Of a stretch of 64,000 nt of DNA, positions 10,143-20,554 are shown piece by piece. The stretch comes from Lumbricus terrestris (taxonomy: Eukaryota > Annelida > Clitellata > Crassiclitellata > Lumbricidae), in contig OX457040.1 of NCBI GenBank assembly GCA_949752735.1, forward strand, positions 4,865,870 to 4,929,869, in the 5' to 3' direction. The first letter of the stretch is position 1. Each line of letters opens with the position of its first letter. A program made the translations under genes and the position numbers. The notes beneath the pieces are model-generated. The model saw only the letters and a program-made list of their open reading frames with translations. It was not told the DNA's origin and did no database searches.

Positions 10143-11948
10143 CAGGGGCGGATCCACGGGGGCCAATCCGGCTATGGCCCCCATTTCAAATCACCATGGG
10201 ACGTGGCCCCCATCCATGGTGGTCCCCAAAAAATTTTCAGGGTGTCAGTCATGCACAGGAGAATTAATGTATAAATGAAATTAAAATCTATAATAAAAAT
10301 AATGTATAAATGTAACTAAAATCTAATCTAAGTCTCTCACGCAAATGCATTGTCTTAATATAAAGCATCGAAATGAAACAATCTTTCAACAGTATCCAAC
10401 TATGATTTATGGCATGCAATGTATGTTATTCGTATAAATATTCGCAGTAAATTGAAAAAACATTAACACCAATAAACACAATTATAACTAAGTACAACTA
10501 ACTATTAATTACAAATCAAGTTAACACTAACAACAGTGTTTGGGATGTAATTTATTTTTTGCAGATGCCAAAAAATTTCAGGGTGAAACATATTAAGTTT
10601 TGATTTTAGTCTATATGTGCAAGATAATGCGGTGAATGATAACACATGTTTACTCCTTGTTTTTATTTATATCTTACTATATATACCAGGTATCATGCAG
10701 TAGTGGGAAGTACTTTATTTATTCTAGTCTTAAAAAGTCATCAGCTTTTTAGAAGAAAAATTGAACACCTTTTTAAAGATTTCAGACGGTTCACTAAAAC
10801 TTCATACATTTTTGGGAAGCGAAATTGAACACCTTTTTTAAAATTTCGCACGGAAGAATAAAATGTCATCGCTCTTTTTAGACGAAAAATTAAACACCTT
10901 TTTTAAGATTTAGCAGGGATGACTACAAAAAGTCGTCAGTTTTTTGGGATGCTAAATTGAACACCTATTTTTGAAAATTTCGCACGGAAGAATAAAGTCA
11001 TCACTCTTTTTAGACGAAAAATTAAACACCTTTTTTAAGATTTAGCACGGATGACTACAAAAAGTCATCAGTTTTTTGGGATGCGAAATTAAACACCTTT
11101 TTGAAAATTTCGCACGGAAGACTGAAAAGTCATCACTCTTTTTAGACGAAAAATTAAACACCTTTTCAAAGATTTTGCACGGATGACTACAAAGGTCATC
11201 AGTTTTTTGGGATGCGAAATTGAACACCTTTTTTTGAAAATTTCGCACGGAAGAATAAAAAGTCATCACTCTTTTTAGACGAGAAATTAAACACCTTTTT
11301 TAAGATTTCGCAGGTATGACTACAAAAAGTCATCAGTTTTTTGGGATTCTAAATTGAAGACCTTTTTTTGAAAATTTCGCACGGAAGACTAAAAAGTCAT
11401 CACTCTTTTTAGACGAAAAATTAAACACCTTTTTTAAGATTTCGCACGGATGACCAAAAAAGTCATCAGTTTTTTGGGAAGGAAAATTGAACACCCTTTT
11501 TGAAGATTTCCGGCGGATTACTTAAAAAAAGAACATCTAGTTTTCGGGAAAGAAGTTTTTAAGTAAAGTCTATATTTATTGAGACCTTGTGGCACTCTTA
11601 TAAGCACTGAAAAGTACAGCTATTTTGTTAAGATAACAGCTTAAAATGCTACCATTGCAATGTGAAAATTCAAAAAGTTTCTGGTGGGGAGGGGCATATC
11701 CACTCCCCACACCCCTCCCCTACCACTCTCGGCGCTGCGCGCCTCATGAATGTCTTCAGACGGTCAATTATCTACCCCTCCGGAAACCTCAATCCCCCCA
11801 GAGGTGGGGGCTAAATTAAACTCTGGTTTCGGCCAAAAACGGCTAAAAAAGTTCATCAGATTTTTCAGCGAAAGATCAACAAAAAATATTCCGACCCCAG
11901 CCCAAAAATTTTTTGGCCCCCCTTCGAAAAGTTCTGGATCCGCCACTG
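10143..11948. mobile_element. hAT-type nonautonomous element (CAGGGGCGGATCCA ends)
   Basis: The left end CAGGGGCGGATCCACGGGGG and right end TGGATCCGCCACTG form a TIR of 14 bp or more. They are flanked by 8-bp ACATCATC on both sides (10135-10142, 11949-11956). The insertion is inside a (CAT)n tract, so part of that match could be coincidental, but the TIRs and the split tract agree. There is no transposase. About 800 bp of the interior is a tandem array (next entry). The subterminal sequence near 11690-11940 is rich in CCCC and AAAA runs. Confidence 0.9.
10725..11525. repeat. Minisatellite, about 60-bp units in a 120-bp alternating pattern
   Basis: Alternating units contain AAAAAGTCATCAGTTTTTTG with GATGCGAAATTGAACACC, and GTCATCACTCTTTTTAGACG with AAAAATTAAACACCTTTTTT. 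Every unit is followed by AAATTTCGCACGG. About thirteen basic units are visible, with small indels. The AGTCATCAGTTTTTT word is shared with the arrays at 37.2-38.3 kb, although the surrounding hAT elements have different ends. Confidence 0.9.
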
Positions 11949-12017
11949 ACATCATCGTTATCGTTATTGGCGTCGTCGTCGTCATTATCATCATCACCAT
12001 CACCATCATCATCACCA
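11949..12017 (+). repeat. (CAT)n tract, right half
   Basis: Continuation of the trinucleotide tract interrupted by the hAT element. Confidence 0.85.
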
Positions 12018-12024
12018 TAAGCCA

Positions 12025-12140
12025 TTAGCAGTGTGCTCGTAGGTTCCAGCGCTGAGCAATTGCTAGTGAGAGATTTGTCCACGGTCCTAAGCTGCGGCTT
12101 CACGTGGATTCGAACCCATCGACTGCAAGGTATAAATCAT
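12025..12140 (-). mobile_element. tRNA-headed SINE fragment (SINE family 2)
   Basis: On the minus strand this reads GATGGGTTCGAATCC, a tRNA-like pol III B box. It is followed by GCAGCTTAGGACCGTGG, then TAGCAATTGCTCAGCGCTGG. The latter words match the body of copies at 15380, 18330 and 34780, where a tail shared with the L2-like LINE follows. This copy keeps the tRNA-like head but lacks the tail. Confidence 0.65.
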
Positions 12141-12147
12141 CTTCTTC

Positions 12148-12154
12148 GTCATCC

Positions 12155-12237
<83 letters not shown>

Positions 12238-12325
12238 GTCATCGTCATCGTCATCGTCATCATCGTAATCGTCATCATCATAGTCGTCGTCGTCGTTGTC
12301 ATCGTCATCATCATCATCATCAGAT
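12148..12325 (+). repeat. (TCA)n microsatellite
   Basis: Roughly 28 uninterrupted TCA/CAT triplets, followed by CATCGT-interspersed triplets to 12325. The poly-His and poly-Met ORFs on the two strands are translations of this repeat. Confidence 0.97.
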
Positions 12326-12455
12326 CACTATTTTGCAATTGTTGAATAATTAGTGGATAGAAATATTGAGTGGTCATGAATTTTCTTGATTTGGTCTGCA
12401 AGAACAATGATTCAAAAAATTATATTTTGTGTGCTTGTGGAAGAAAGGGTTTTAA

Positions 12456-13485
12456 CACTCGAGTGCCCAAGGTATTTTTTGGTACACGAAGGCCCAAGAG
12501 GGGGTCCGCGCGGACCCCAAGGTTTTTTGTGAATATCTTGAGAAGGGATTGGAATATCGTTACAGAATTTAGTTCTATGTATTCCCAAATGAATTTGCAA
12601 TCGATTGGTTTATCTTATATCACAATAGCACCACCTGGTGTAAAATAATAGTGTAAAAACCTCGTGATACACATTTTATGCCTGCTTGCGTCATTTACCG
12701 AAGAAAGTCTATCGTTTTCATGTTAATATCTTGAGAAGGGATTGGAATATCGTTACAGAATTTAGTTCCATGTAATCCCAAATGAATTTGCAATCGATTG
12801 ATGTATCTTATATTACAATAACACCACCTGGTGTAAAATAATAGCTTAAAAATCTCGTGATACATGGTTTATGCTTGCTTGCGTCATTTACCGAAGGAAG
12901 CTACATGTATACGAACGGCTGTGTCGCTGTGTGGTGTTAGGCCTACTTGTGGGTCAAGTAAGAAAGGTAGGCCACACTGCCGTCTACAACAACACCGGCT
13001 AAGAAGAAAAGCTAAGCCATCTATTCGGGTAACCTTGACAGAACGGTTGGCACCGTTTGTATGAACTGTCCTAAACCCTCCGTTTTGACGCACGCCTGTT
13101 GTATGCAATTGTTGCTGTGATAGGCCTACGCAGACTTGCAGACTTTCAAATTCTGTGCTGCAAATAAAGGCTACAATGTCAGTAATTCTAAGTTCAACAA
13201 TTTATATGATTCTTTCTTTCATATAACGTGCGCTGACCATTTATTTATTGTCCAGTAACCATACGCATGTATGACTAATAGCCGCATACCTTGCGGTACC
13301 CTTAGTATACGATGTGGTTGTGGGGTACAGGGTTGGACAATACTCACGCAAAATATACCATTCGATGCCCAAAAGGTTGCTCTAGGAATACCTAAAAGCA
13401 TTTTTGCAGATCCATGGCCTTTAAAAAGTTATCCGGAAAAAACAGGCCTGGGGTCCGGTCGGACCCCCCTTTGGGCATTCGAGGG
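12456..13485. mobile_element. piggyBac-like MITE 1 (TTAA target)
   Basis: TTAA lies at 12452-12455 and 13486-13489. Inside are inverted ends CACTCGAGTGCCCAAGG and CCCTCGAATGCCCAAAGG (the latter on the reverse strand). A GC-rich palindrome lies inside each end (GGGGTCCGCGCGGACCCC near 12502; GGGTCCGGTCGGACCC near 13449). The interior has two direct copies of a unit of about 195 bp (next entry). There is no transposase ORF. TTAA duplication plus CCCT/CACT ends fit the piggyBac superfamily. Family membership beyond that is inference. Confidence 0.85.
12530..12905 (+). repeat. Two direct copies of a unit of about 195 bp
   Basis: AATATCTTGAGAAGGGATTG starts both copies (about 12531 and 12724). 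Also shared are CGTTACAGAATTTAGTTC, CCACCTGGTGTAAAATAATA and TGCGTCATTTACCGAAG. Copies differ at a few percent of positions. They lie inside piggyBac-like MITE 1. Confidence 0.9.
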
Positions 13486-13671
13486 TTAAGATACGACCGT
13501 ATCAAGGCATCCACAGATTTACCGATTTGCTGGATATGTCTTCCTTTTCTATTCTATACCAGGTGGAACATTTACTGTAGCGGATCTCATTTACTGTAGT
13601 CTAATTTCTTTAATTGTCATTGTCATTTAACAGTTATATCCAATTCAAAGCGATTTTGAGCAGACAAGTAA

Positions 13672-13702
13672 TACTACTACTACTACTAATAATAATAATA
13701 AG
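13672..13702 (+). repeat. (ACT)n/(AAT)n microsatellite
   Basis: Short run of ACT triplets passing into AAT triplets. Confidence 0.9.
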
Positions 13703-13759
13703 AGTAACAATCAAAGGCGTATTTTACACTTCATAATATACATTACGTTTCATATTACA

Positions 13760-13798
13760 CACCTTTAAAAATTTATATTACTGCGCTACAAATAAGGT
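13760..13798 (-). promoter_or_regulatory. GGTGT motif with degenerate TATA
   Basis: The minus strand reads TTTTTAAAGGTGTG with TATTTGTAGC about 33 bp upstream. Confidence 0.35.
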
Positions 13799-14139
13799 TG
13801 GCATGCGATCTTTCTCAGATAGGGCAAAAAAACCGATGTATTCAGCGATGGGATTCAACCATAAGCTCGAAACATAAAGGATTAAGAAAAAAAACAAGAA
13901 TTCCTTGAGTGGATTTCTTCGTTCAAAGTGAAACAGAAATAAACTCAAATTTTTAAAATTTCTATGACGGGATTTTTTTTTAATAACAAATAGCATTTAA
14001 TTGGTCTTGGAGTGTGACTCCGACTATACCAAGTCGTGTGGCAAATCTAAAAGGCTGAATTGATTATGCGGATTTGTCTCTCAATGAGTGGATTTAAAAC
14101 TTATTTTTCAATTGCTATTTGCAATGGGAGCGGTAGCAA

Positions 14140-14385
14140 TGGCAACCACAACTACGTCAACTATTACTTCTATTAGTGCTGCTACCACCATGACCATCAC
14201 CATCCCACTACTACCATTACTGCTACAACTACTACTACTACTGCATGAATTACTAATTACTGTAGCTACTACCACTACGCCCACCACTAGGATTATGCCA
14301 ACTACTACTACAACTACTCCTACCACCATCACCACCACACTGTAACTTCTATTGCTACTACAACTACTCCAATACCATAATCAGC
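14140..14385 (+). repeat. Imperfect (ACT/ACC)n trinucleotide tract
   Basis: Long interrupted run of ACT, ACC, CTA and GCT triplets. The Thr/Leu- and Val-rich ORFs on the two strands are translations of this repeat, not genes. Confidence 0.9.
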
Positions 14386-14489
14386 CTATTTATCACTATT
14401 ACTGCCATTGTACTGCATACTGAGTTGTAAACATAATAATCGCCTTGAAGGCCTACCATTGTACACGGAAAGGCGTGGTGATGACGTTG

Positions 14490-14635
14490 CGGGTAAGATA
14501 CGGGTACGGGTAAACCCGCGGGTACGCCTCGGGTCGGATAGTAATTTTGAGGACGGGTCGAGTTCAGGTGCGGGTAGCAGTCCTACGTCACGGGTACGGG
14601 CTGGGTAGCAAAATGCTCCACCCGCATGCCCCGAA
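14490..14635 (+). repeat. GC-rich ACGGGT/GCGGGT repeat patch
   Basis: Recurring ACGGGTACGGGTAAACCCGC-like words in otherwise AT-rich DNA. Inverted pairs (GGGTACGGGT and ACCCGCGGGT) could fold. This may be the end of an unrecognised transposon; no boundaries were drawn. Confidence 0.45.
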
Positions 14636-15261
14636 AAAGTAGTATTCCCTTGAATTCAAATTCTTAGTTTTGTTCGCGTTATTCTTTCTTCGCCACATTT
14701 CATGCGACGTTTCAGCCGCCACTCATCACCGGGACACCGAGCATGTTTTATTGATGATCAATAGATAAACATAAAAATTATTTATTTATATCCTCGATAT
14801 GTGTGAACTTGTGAGTGATTGTGCTTGCATGCATTGATAGATAAGGCGCTATTTCGATTGCCTTCAATGCACAATCTTGTTTTCTGGAGCAAATGCTATG
14901 GAAACAATGTCAACCGTTTAAAAGAATTCCGTTGAATAGTTTTCATTGAATAGATTGTCTATATGATGGTGTGTGAGTGCAATGCTCGAAGCGATAAACC
15001 GTCACTACTCACTGCAGCTCTCTTCTTTTAAACCGATTCGAATCTTCATTTGACAATGAAGTCAACACCAAACTTTAAATATTTATGTTTAATACTATTT
15101 TCATTTTTATTCAAGAAAGGTTGAATGGTAGTTAATAAAGTCAAAATTACGCTAAACGAGGAAAGTGTATTGTTTAGGATTTAATCATTTAACTTTGGGA
15201 ACAGCAGCGTAGGATTAATTCAAGTATAATTATTTATTATATAAATAACATTTTCATTAGA

Positions 15262-15300
15262 CACCTTTGAAACAATTAGAATCCGGGCAATAAACAAAGA
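15262..15300 (-). promoter_or_regulatory. Degenerate GGTGT motif
   Basis: The minus strand reads TTTCAAAGGTGTCTAA, with TTTATTGCC about 31 bp upstream. Confidence 0.35.
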
Positions 15301-15379
15301 AACCACCGTTTTAATGCTCATCTGTTCGTCGGGATGCAATGTCACAAATTTTACTGGAATACACTGTTGATGTGAACTA

Positions 15380-15535
15380 ATAATTTACACAATTGCTTAA
15401 TAAACCACCTCAAACCACCGCGCAGAACCTTGATAAAGACCTTCACTGGCAATTGCTCAAGCGCTTCCAACGCAGTGTCCGCGCTGTAGTCGGGAGCTCC
15501 TCCGAGTAGTGAACTTGAAGGGGCGCTATAACATG
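15380..15535 (+). mobile_element. SINE family 2 copy with L2-like tail
   Basis: The body reads CTTCACTGGCAATTGCTCAA and GCGCTTCC. The tail reads GTCGGGAGCTCCTCCGAGTA and TTGAAGGGGCGCTATAAC. The tail is nearly the same as the 3' end of the L2-like LINE copies (for example 33960-34010 and 34495-34540). The tRNA-like head is missing or beyond recognition. On the 3' side it abuts a SINE family 1 copy in the opposite orientation. Confidence 0.7.
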
Positions 15536-15589
15536 TACGCATACAAACAAACAAAACAAACTACTAACAGTACAGGCAGCCTGAAATAA

Positions 15590-15700
15590 TTATTGGCGCT
15601 TATAGCAGCCTACAAAGCATGTCCGCCCCATGGGACGCGAACTCGTTATCTCTTGCTCACCACGCCAGCGTGCTTGCCAATGGGCAACCGGTCCCCTGAA
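15590..15700 (-). mobile_element. SINE family 1, 5' part
   Basis: On the minus strand this reads GGGACCGGTTG, CACGCTGGCGTGGTGAGCAA, CGAGTTCGCGTCCCATGGGG, CGGACATGCTTTGTAGGCTG and CTATAAGCGCC. This matches the full copy at 57050-57323 in order and spacing. The B-box-like GAGTTCGCGTCCC is retained. The 3' part is truncated. Confidence 0.8.
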
Positions 15701-15836
15701 GATGGAGAACAACTTCTGATATAATTATACAGAAGTAAAGTGAAGGATTGTCATAATCAATTATTCCGATGTCTAACGTATGACAGCATAAGCTGATGAC
15801 GACAACAATAATGGCATATTAAGCATTTGCATAAAC

Positions 15837-16560
15837 CAGAGGTCTCAAACTCAAGTCAGATTGTGGGCCGCATTTGGAAATTTGTAATGACTCGCGGGCC
15901 GCAAAATATAAAAGTATAATCGTGCATACGAAACTATAGAATTAGTTTATTTGTCATTGCATCATACAATACTGTAATGATGATGTAGCCCTGTAGATTT
16001 CACATAATATTATTTTTAAGTGTACCGGTAACCATATAGGCTAATGCTAGTAGGCCTACTACAAACAAAACTTGAAAATTATGCTATCAGAATTATTGAA
16101 AAATGCGTAGGCGCTATAATTGAAAAATTTATGCTGTAGGCCTAATCAAAATCTAAAATTAATTGACTCTAATTGTTTTAAGTATCTGTCCTATAAGCAA
16201 TGTTCAGAGCAAGGCAACTCGAATTTAGTTAGAGACTGAGTGTTCTTAAGTATTATAAATTTTCTAATTGCTTTATATATAAACCAAAGCCCCCAAAATG
16301 GCCAAAATTATCTAGTAGAAATAAATAGCCTATAACTGTTAGTGTCATTGTTGAAAACAAAGCATATGGAAGTTAATTTGCAAAACAAAAATACGCGGAA
16401 GTGACATTTTTCAACTTCACGTTATCTCGGGAGATACGAAAAGTCTGTTAAACCGATTTCTTTCTTTGAAAAATAAAAAAACCAGGTGGCTGCTCGCGGG
16501 CCGCATTGATCGGGTTCGCGGGCCGCATGCGGCCCGCGGGCCGCGTGTTTGAGACCTCTG
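15837..16560. mobile_element. hAT-type element (CAGAGGTCTCAAAC ends)
   Basis: The left end CAGAGGTCTCAAACTC and right end GTTTGAGACCTCTG are perfect TIRs. They are flanked by a perfect 8-bp duplication GCATAAAC (15829-15836 and 16561-16568). Subterminal GGGCCGC words occur at both ends (about 15868, 15895 and 16497-16545). The CAGNGGTYTCAAACT-type end is well known among Charlie-like hAT elements. There is no transposase. The 724 bp are otherwise AT-rich. Confidence 0.95.
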
Positions 16561-16694
16561 GCATAAACAATACTTTATCGATATTTACACGAACAGACTC
16601 TCGGTAGAAATTATCCGCCCAGTCGGCCCCCTCTTCCCCTCTTTCCGTCTGTTTCACTGATCGTGTCCATCCTCTCATCTCGCCTATCGTCTCT

Positions 16695-17160
16695 CTATCA
16701 TTCATTCATTCATTCATTCATTCAAGAATTTATATAGCGCTTCTTCAAGGCGACTACTCAGAAGCGCTCCCGACTCTAGCACGGCAAAAAAGGACAGTTT
16801 TGAGTTTAGTAAAAAATGTTCCAGTAATAACCCCAGCAAGTAGACGTAGTTCCTGTGGAAGCTTATTCCACACAACTGGGCCGATCACAGAAAAGGCTCT
16901 ATGCTGCATCGTTGCAGTTCGTGCAAAAGGGACCAATAGCAATCCCTTCTGTGCAGAGCGGAGGGGGCGGTGGTCTAGGATACTAGTGGAGCAACAAAGC
17001 TCTTGCAAGTACTGTGGGGCGATTCCACTTGATCCAGAGATAATCGACATCCATATCATCTCTTGGCTGACGACGGGAATCCGTTGATTGCTTCTACAGA
17101 TTTGATTGGGTCCACCGATGACGCAATTCCGTGATGTATCTCGTTTTTGAACTGACATTT
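16695..17160 (-). mobile_element. L2/CR1-like LINE 3' end
   Basis: The minus strand reads DHRPLRSAQKGLLLVPFART, then ATMQHRAFSVIGPVVWNKLP and QELRLLAG. It ends FCRARVGSASE, followed by the tail GCGCTATATAAATTC and (GAAT)n at 16698-16722. This is one of the best preserved C-termini in the window: the frame is open for 134 codons. It is 5'-truncated. The (ATTC)n at the 3' end is the microsatellite tail usual for the family. Confidence 0.9.
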
Positions 17161-17269
17161 AGCATCACGTTGTATGCCAGGAAAAGGCAGTCATTCCTTC
17201 AGCAGCTAATCACACAATTCAGACTAAGTAGCTCTGAGCTGTTCCCGATATTGTAACATCCGTCACAGC

Positions 17270-17350
17270 GTGATCCGGTAGTACCAGAATCAGAAAGGGT
17301 GGAGGGTGACGCAACTCATTTTGTAATGGTGCAGTGTCTTTAAGCAGCTG
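17270..17350 (+). repeat. Diverged A/R box
   Basis: Reads GTACCAGAATCAGAAAGGG, GGAGGGTGACGCAACTCATT, TTGTAATGG and GCAGTGTCTTTAA, in the same order as the A/R consensus. Confidence 0.45.
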
Positions 17351-17407
17351 CTTGCTTGATTCAAGACAGACGATGAGAAACAATGAAATATTTTGTGCCC
17401 AGCCGTT

Positions 17408-17445
17408 TATATAGGGCCAGAGTTTTTATTAAAAGAGGTGTCAAT
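17408..17445 (+). promoter_or_regulatory. TATA + AAAAGAGGTGTC motif
   Basis: TATATAGGGC lies 31 bp before GG in ATTAAAAGAGGTGTCAATA. It follows the diverged A/R box at 17270 by about 60 bp. Confidence 0.6.
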
Positions 17446-17805
17446 AAGCGAACCTCACCACGTTTTTGTAACAGTTTCATTGAAACAGCAACTAAAAACT
17501 ATAGAAACAAAACGATTGGAATGTGGTTTATACTGCTATAAAAACGACGTCATACCAGAGCTAAGGCGATTTTCGCTTACCTCCTTTTTAGTCCAGGCAC
17601 TGCACTGGCACCACCCAAACTGAACAACAACGGCAATGTAAACTCGAGGAGAAAAGGCCGTGGAGTCATGTAGCGACTGCATGGCTTTCAGTCGTTTGAC
17701 GACACCTTCAGGCATCAACGGTCGATGTTATTGAAAGATAAAGATCAGTTGGCTGACCAAGACATTGAACCACGTGACTTTCAGAATAACATTCTTTTTG
17801 ATGAT

Positions 17806-17888
17806 GATGGATCCGATTTGACCAGGGTCTTTGACAACAGAGGCCGTTACCCTGGACAGATATTTGCTCGGCATATTACAGCACTCAA
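17806..17888 (+). repeat. C box copy 1
   Basis: Reads GATGGATCCGATTTGACCAG, GGTCTTTGACAACAGAGGCC, GTTACCCTGGACAG and GCTCGGCATATTACAGCACT. CCAGGGT and ACCCTGG can pair around the ACAACAGAGGCCGTT loop. The TATA/GGTGT motif follows 37 bp later on the same strand. Confidence 0.9.
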
Positions 17889-17924
17889 AGGCTTTCTTTT
17901 TTCGAATGTGATTTAACGTATACA

Positions 17925-17960
17925 TATAATAAAAAATAGACCCTGCTTTAAAGGTGTCTA
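17925..17960 (+). promoter_or_regulatory. TATA + TTTAAAGGTGTC motif
   Basis: TATAATAAAA begins exactly 30 bp before the second G of GCTTTAAAGGTGTCTAC. It lies directly downstream of C box copy 1. Confidence 0.7.
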
Positions 17961-17996
17961 CGTCGTCCAAACAATTATTTGCATGTTACTTGGATG

Positions 17997-18078
17997 GATG
18001 GATCCGATTTGACCAGTGTATATGACAACAGAGGCCGTTACCCTGGACAGAAATTTGCTCTGCATATTACACCTCTTA
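17997..18078 (+). repeat. C box copy 2
   Basis: Same module as copy 1, 190 bp downstream. CCAGTGT replaces CCAGGGT, which breaks one stem position. It is followed by CACCTCTTAAGAGG. Confidence 0.9.
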
Positions 18079-18329
18079 AGAGGTTTTTTTTATGATTTTT
18101 ATTTGAGTCTCTGGTAATTATAGTCTTCGTATCCACCGACATACCGGTAACGCAGTATGATAACAATTCACAGTGTGCACGAATGACAACGTGCGTCAAA
18201 TTTAATTGTTTAATTTTTAATTAATTTAAATTGTAAATTGTCAAATTCAAAATTAAATTGTTAAATATAGTTAAAATAATTAATTTCATTTAATTCACAA
18301 CACCCTCACGTCCTGGTTGTTTGTATGTG

Positions 18330-18475
18330 ACTTATTATAGCGCCCTTCAAACTTACGCGCTCCCCACTACAGCGCAGACACTGCATCGGAATTTCACGCC
18401 GAGGCGCTAAGCAATTGCGAATGCAGGACTTGCCAAGGTCCCAACGATTCGGCTTGAGGTTTTTGATTCTTAAGG
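18330..18475 (-). mobile_element. SINE family 2 copy
   Basis: The minus strand reads GGGACCTTGGCAAGTCCTGC, GCAATTGCTTAGCGCCTCGG, GCAGTGTCTGCGCTGTAGTG, and the L2-like tail GAGCGCGTAAGTTTGAAGGG followed by CGCTATAATAAG. Both body and tail are present. Confidence 0.75.
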
Positions 18476-18684
18476 AGCAAGTTTTTGAAGCGTCCCTTTT
18501 TTGGGAACGCTAGGGTACGTGAAGATTTACACAGTAATATAATTATGAAGGTTATAATATAACTCAAGACTGTTGATACAATCGAGTTAAAGATTATAGA
18601 TAATTTGCACTCAGAGTAATTAAAAATTAAATTTATGGGCAAAATTTCAGCAAAAATGGCATACATGATTGCATTTAATGCATC

Positions 18685-18745
18685 TGTGCATGTATGTATG
18701 TGTGTGAGTATGTGTATGTGTGTGCTGGTGTGTGTGTTTGTATGT
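18685..18745 (+). repeat. (TG)-rich microsatellite
   Basis: Interrupted TGTATG/TGTGTG run. Confidence 0.85.
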
Positions 18746-19164
18746 TCATATATTTTTTTAAAATTTTATAGCATATGTTTTGAGTAGCATAAGTTAACTC
18801 CGCCCCTGTTTGTACTCTGACACTATCCGTTCCCAGACCGGAACAAGGAGCTAGAGTAGAAGGGACGATGCAAATAATCTTTGTTGACACGACATGTCCT
18901 CAAACTGAAACTACAACTCTAACGCTTGAGGCAATATTATATCTCATATTATGAGATGTAGAAGTAAAATTTCCAATTATGGATGTTGGGTCGAAATGAA
19001 CAGAAATAAGATAAAACTTCAAAAATATTAAAATCAAAAATATGGTTTTTTAATATTTAGCAGAGACCTTGGTTTTGTAACTTTTGTTTTGATTGAGATC
19101 TTGTCTTCGCTTAAATTAATTTGTCTATGTGCATTCTCATCTATGTCGCAATGTGTGTGGTTAA

Positions 19165-19600
19165 GTAGGTATAGGTTCTCTCGTCTCTCCACCTAGCAGG
19201 GAATCATCGTGTTTATTCACTCGGACCTTCTTACTACCTACCGGACCTTTCCCATTTTAATGTGTCAACCGATGCTTCTAGAAAACAACCGTCGTCCGCC
19301 TGACTCATAATACAAGACTCGCTGCTGCCCAAGCCTTTGACGCACGTGGGTATCTATCTAGGTTCTCTCGTCACTCCACCTTGTATACGAACCTCGTGGG
19401 CGTGGAGATGGGCCTGCGGGACTACTCAGGGGGGGGGGGCACGTCAACTTTCCGAGCCAGAATAGCTGGTCAAAAAATAAAGAAATTTCTAAATGGGGGG
19501 GGGCATGGCCGAATTGGACCCCTCTGGATCCGCCCCTGCTCATAAATACAGGACCCGCTGCTGCCTATTGCCCAAGTCTTTGACGCCCACGTTAGTCAAC
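19165..19600 (+). repeat. Tandem duplication of about 190 bp with an embedded hAT right end
   Basis: GGTTCTCTCGTCTCTCCACC (19169) and ACTCGCTGCTGCCCAAGCC (19317) recur at about 19360 and 19548-19580. The second copy is interrupted by G-rich sequence ending TGGATCCGCCCCTG (19525-19538), the right end of the CAGGGGCGGATCCA hAT family. No matching left end was found, so that element is truncated. Its interior (CACGTCAACTTTCCGAG, AGAATAGCTGG) is shared with 22850-22900. Confidence 0.6.
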
Positions 19601-19983
19601 TGTTCAGGGTTTCTGTTGAGACTTTGAACCTCGCGTGGCGACCAATTAAGTACTCCAGCATAACTCTCACCACTAATGGCATACAAGTCATGTACTCTCT
19701 GAAGGCGTTTCCCTAATGAGTTGTTGTCCTTATCCTCAACAAGGTGTTGTGTTGTGGATCGGACTTTGAGGGAGAAACTCAATTCATTAGATACCTTATT
19801 TTAATTTGATAAAATACCTCTATTAAGCGTCTGACACAACCGTGTGTAACTTCTGGGAAAATATAACAATTCTTTATTATGGAAACATTGAGGCTTGAAG
19901 TGAATGCAACGATAGGTTGACGACATCTTATGCATTGGTAACCTTCAACATCAACGATTATCAGTATGCCTGAACGCATGCGT

Positions 19984-20018
19984 GCGTGTGTATGTGCGTA
20001 TGTGACTGTGTGTGTTAT
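19984..20018 (+). repeat. Short (TG)-rich tract
   Basis: Interrupted TGTGTATGTG run that generates a Cys/Val ORF of no significance. Confidence 0.8.
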
Positions 20019-20069
20019 GTCTGTTTAACAACGCTGCATCTCAATCTTATTATTTTTCTGTATAATTGT

Positions 20070-20400
20070 ATACGAAAATTTATAAAGCGTCTCTTACAGT
20101 ACTGGTTATTCAGATTCGCCCACAGCGCGACAACCCCTGAAGATTTCAAGCAACGAATGGCAGAAGATGACACCCCCAGTAAGATCTCACTACATATAGC
20201 CTAGAGGGAAGAAGGTCATTCCACACAGAAGGGTAATATTTCAATGTACTTTGCGCTATGGCCACATCAAAGCGAAGACTTCTAATAAATCTATGTACTG
20301 TCGGTGTTAAAAAAATATGCATCGAGGGAGCATTGGCTACTAGTCCACGGTTGATCAGATTTAACAATCTGGCAGCCGTAAGACATAGTTGAACACCTGA
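20070..20400 (-). mobile_element. Probable LINE 3' end, weakly preserved
   Basis: The minus strand reads RFDVAIAQSTLKYYPSVWND and LLPSRLYVVRS, consistent with the 'WNxLP..LR' end of an L2/CR1-like ORF2. The sequence reaches GACGCTTTATAAATTTTCG at its 3' end, like the family's GCGCTATATAAAT tail. Confidence 0.5.
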
Positions 20401-20554
20401 AATGAATTCTTGAAATTACGGCAATTTACACACCTCTAAAACGTTTTTTATTAGTATTCAAATTAATTCAATTTTCTATTTTCCCAAATATACCACACAA
20501 AAATTATGGCAATAAAAAAAGGAATTAAGTAAATTTGTGGGCATCAATTGGAGA

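Noticed and set aside
12033..12407. Poly-His and poly-Met ORFs of 106 codons
   Set aside because: Two strands of the same (TCA)n repeat, no independent support.
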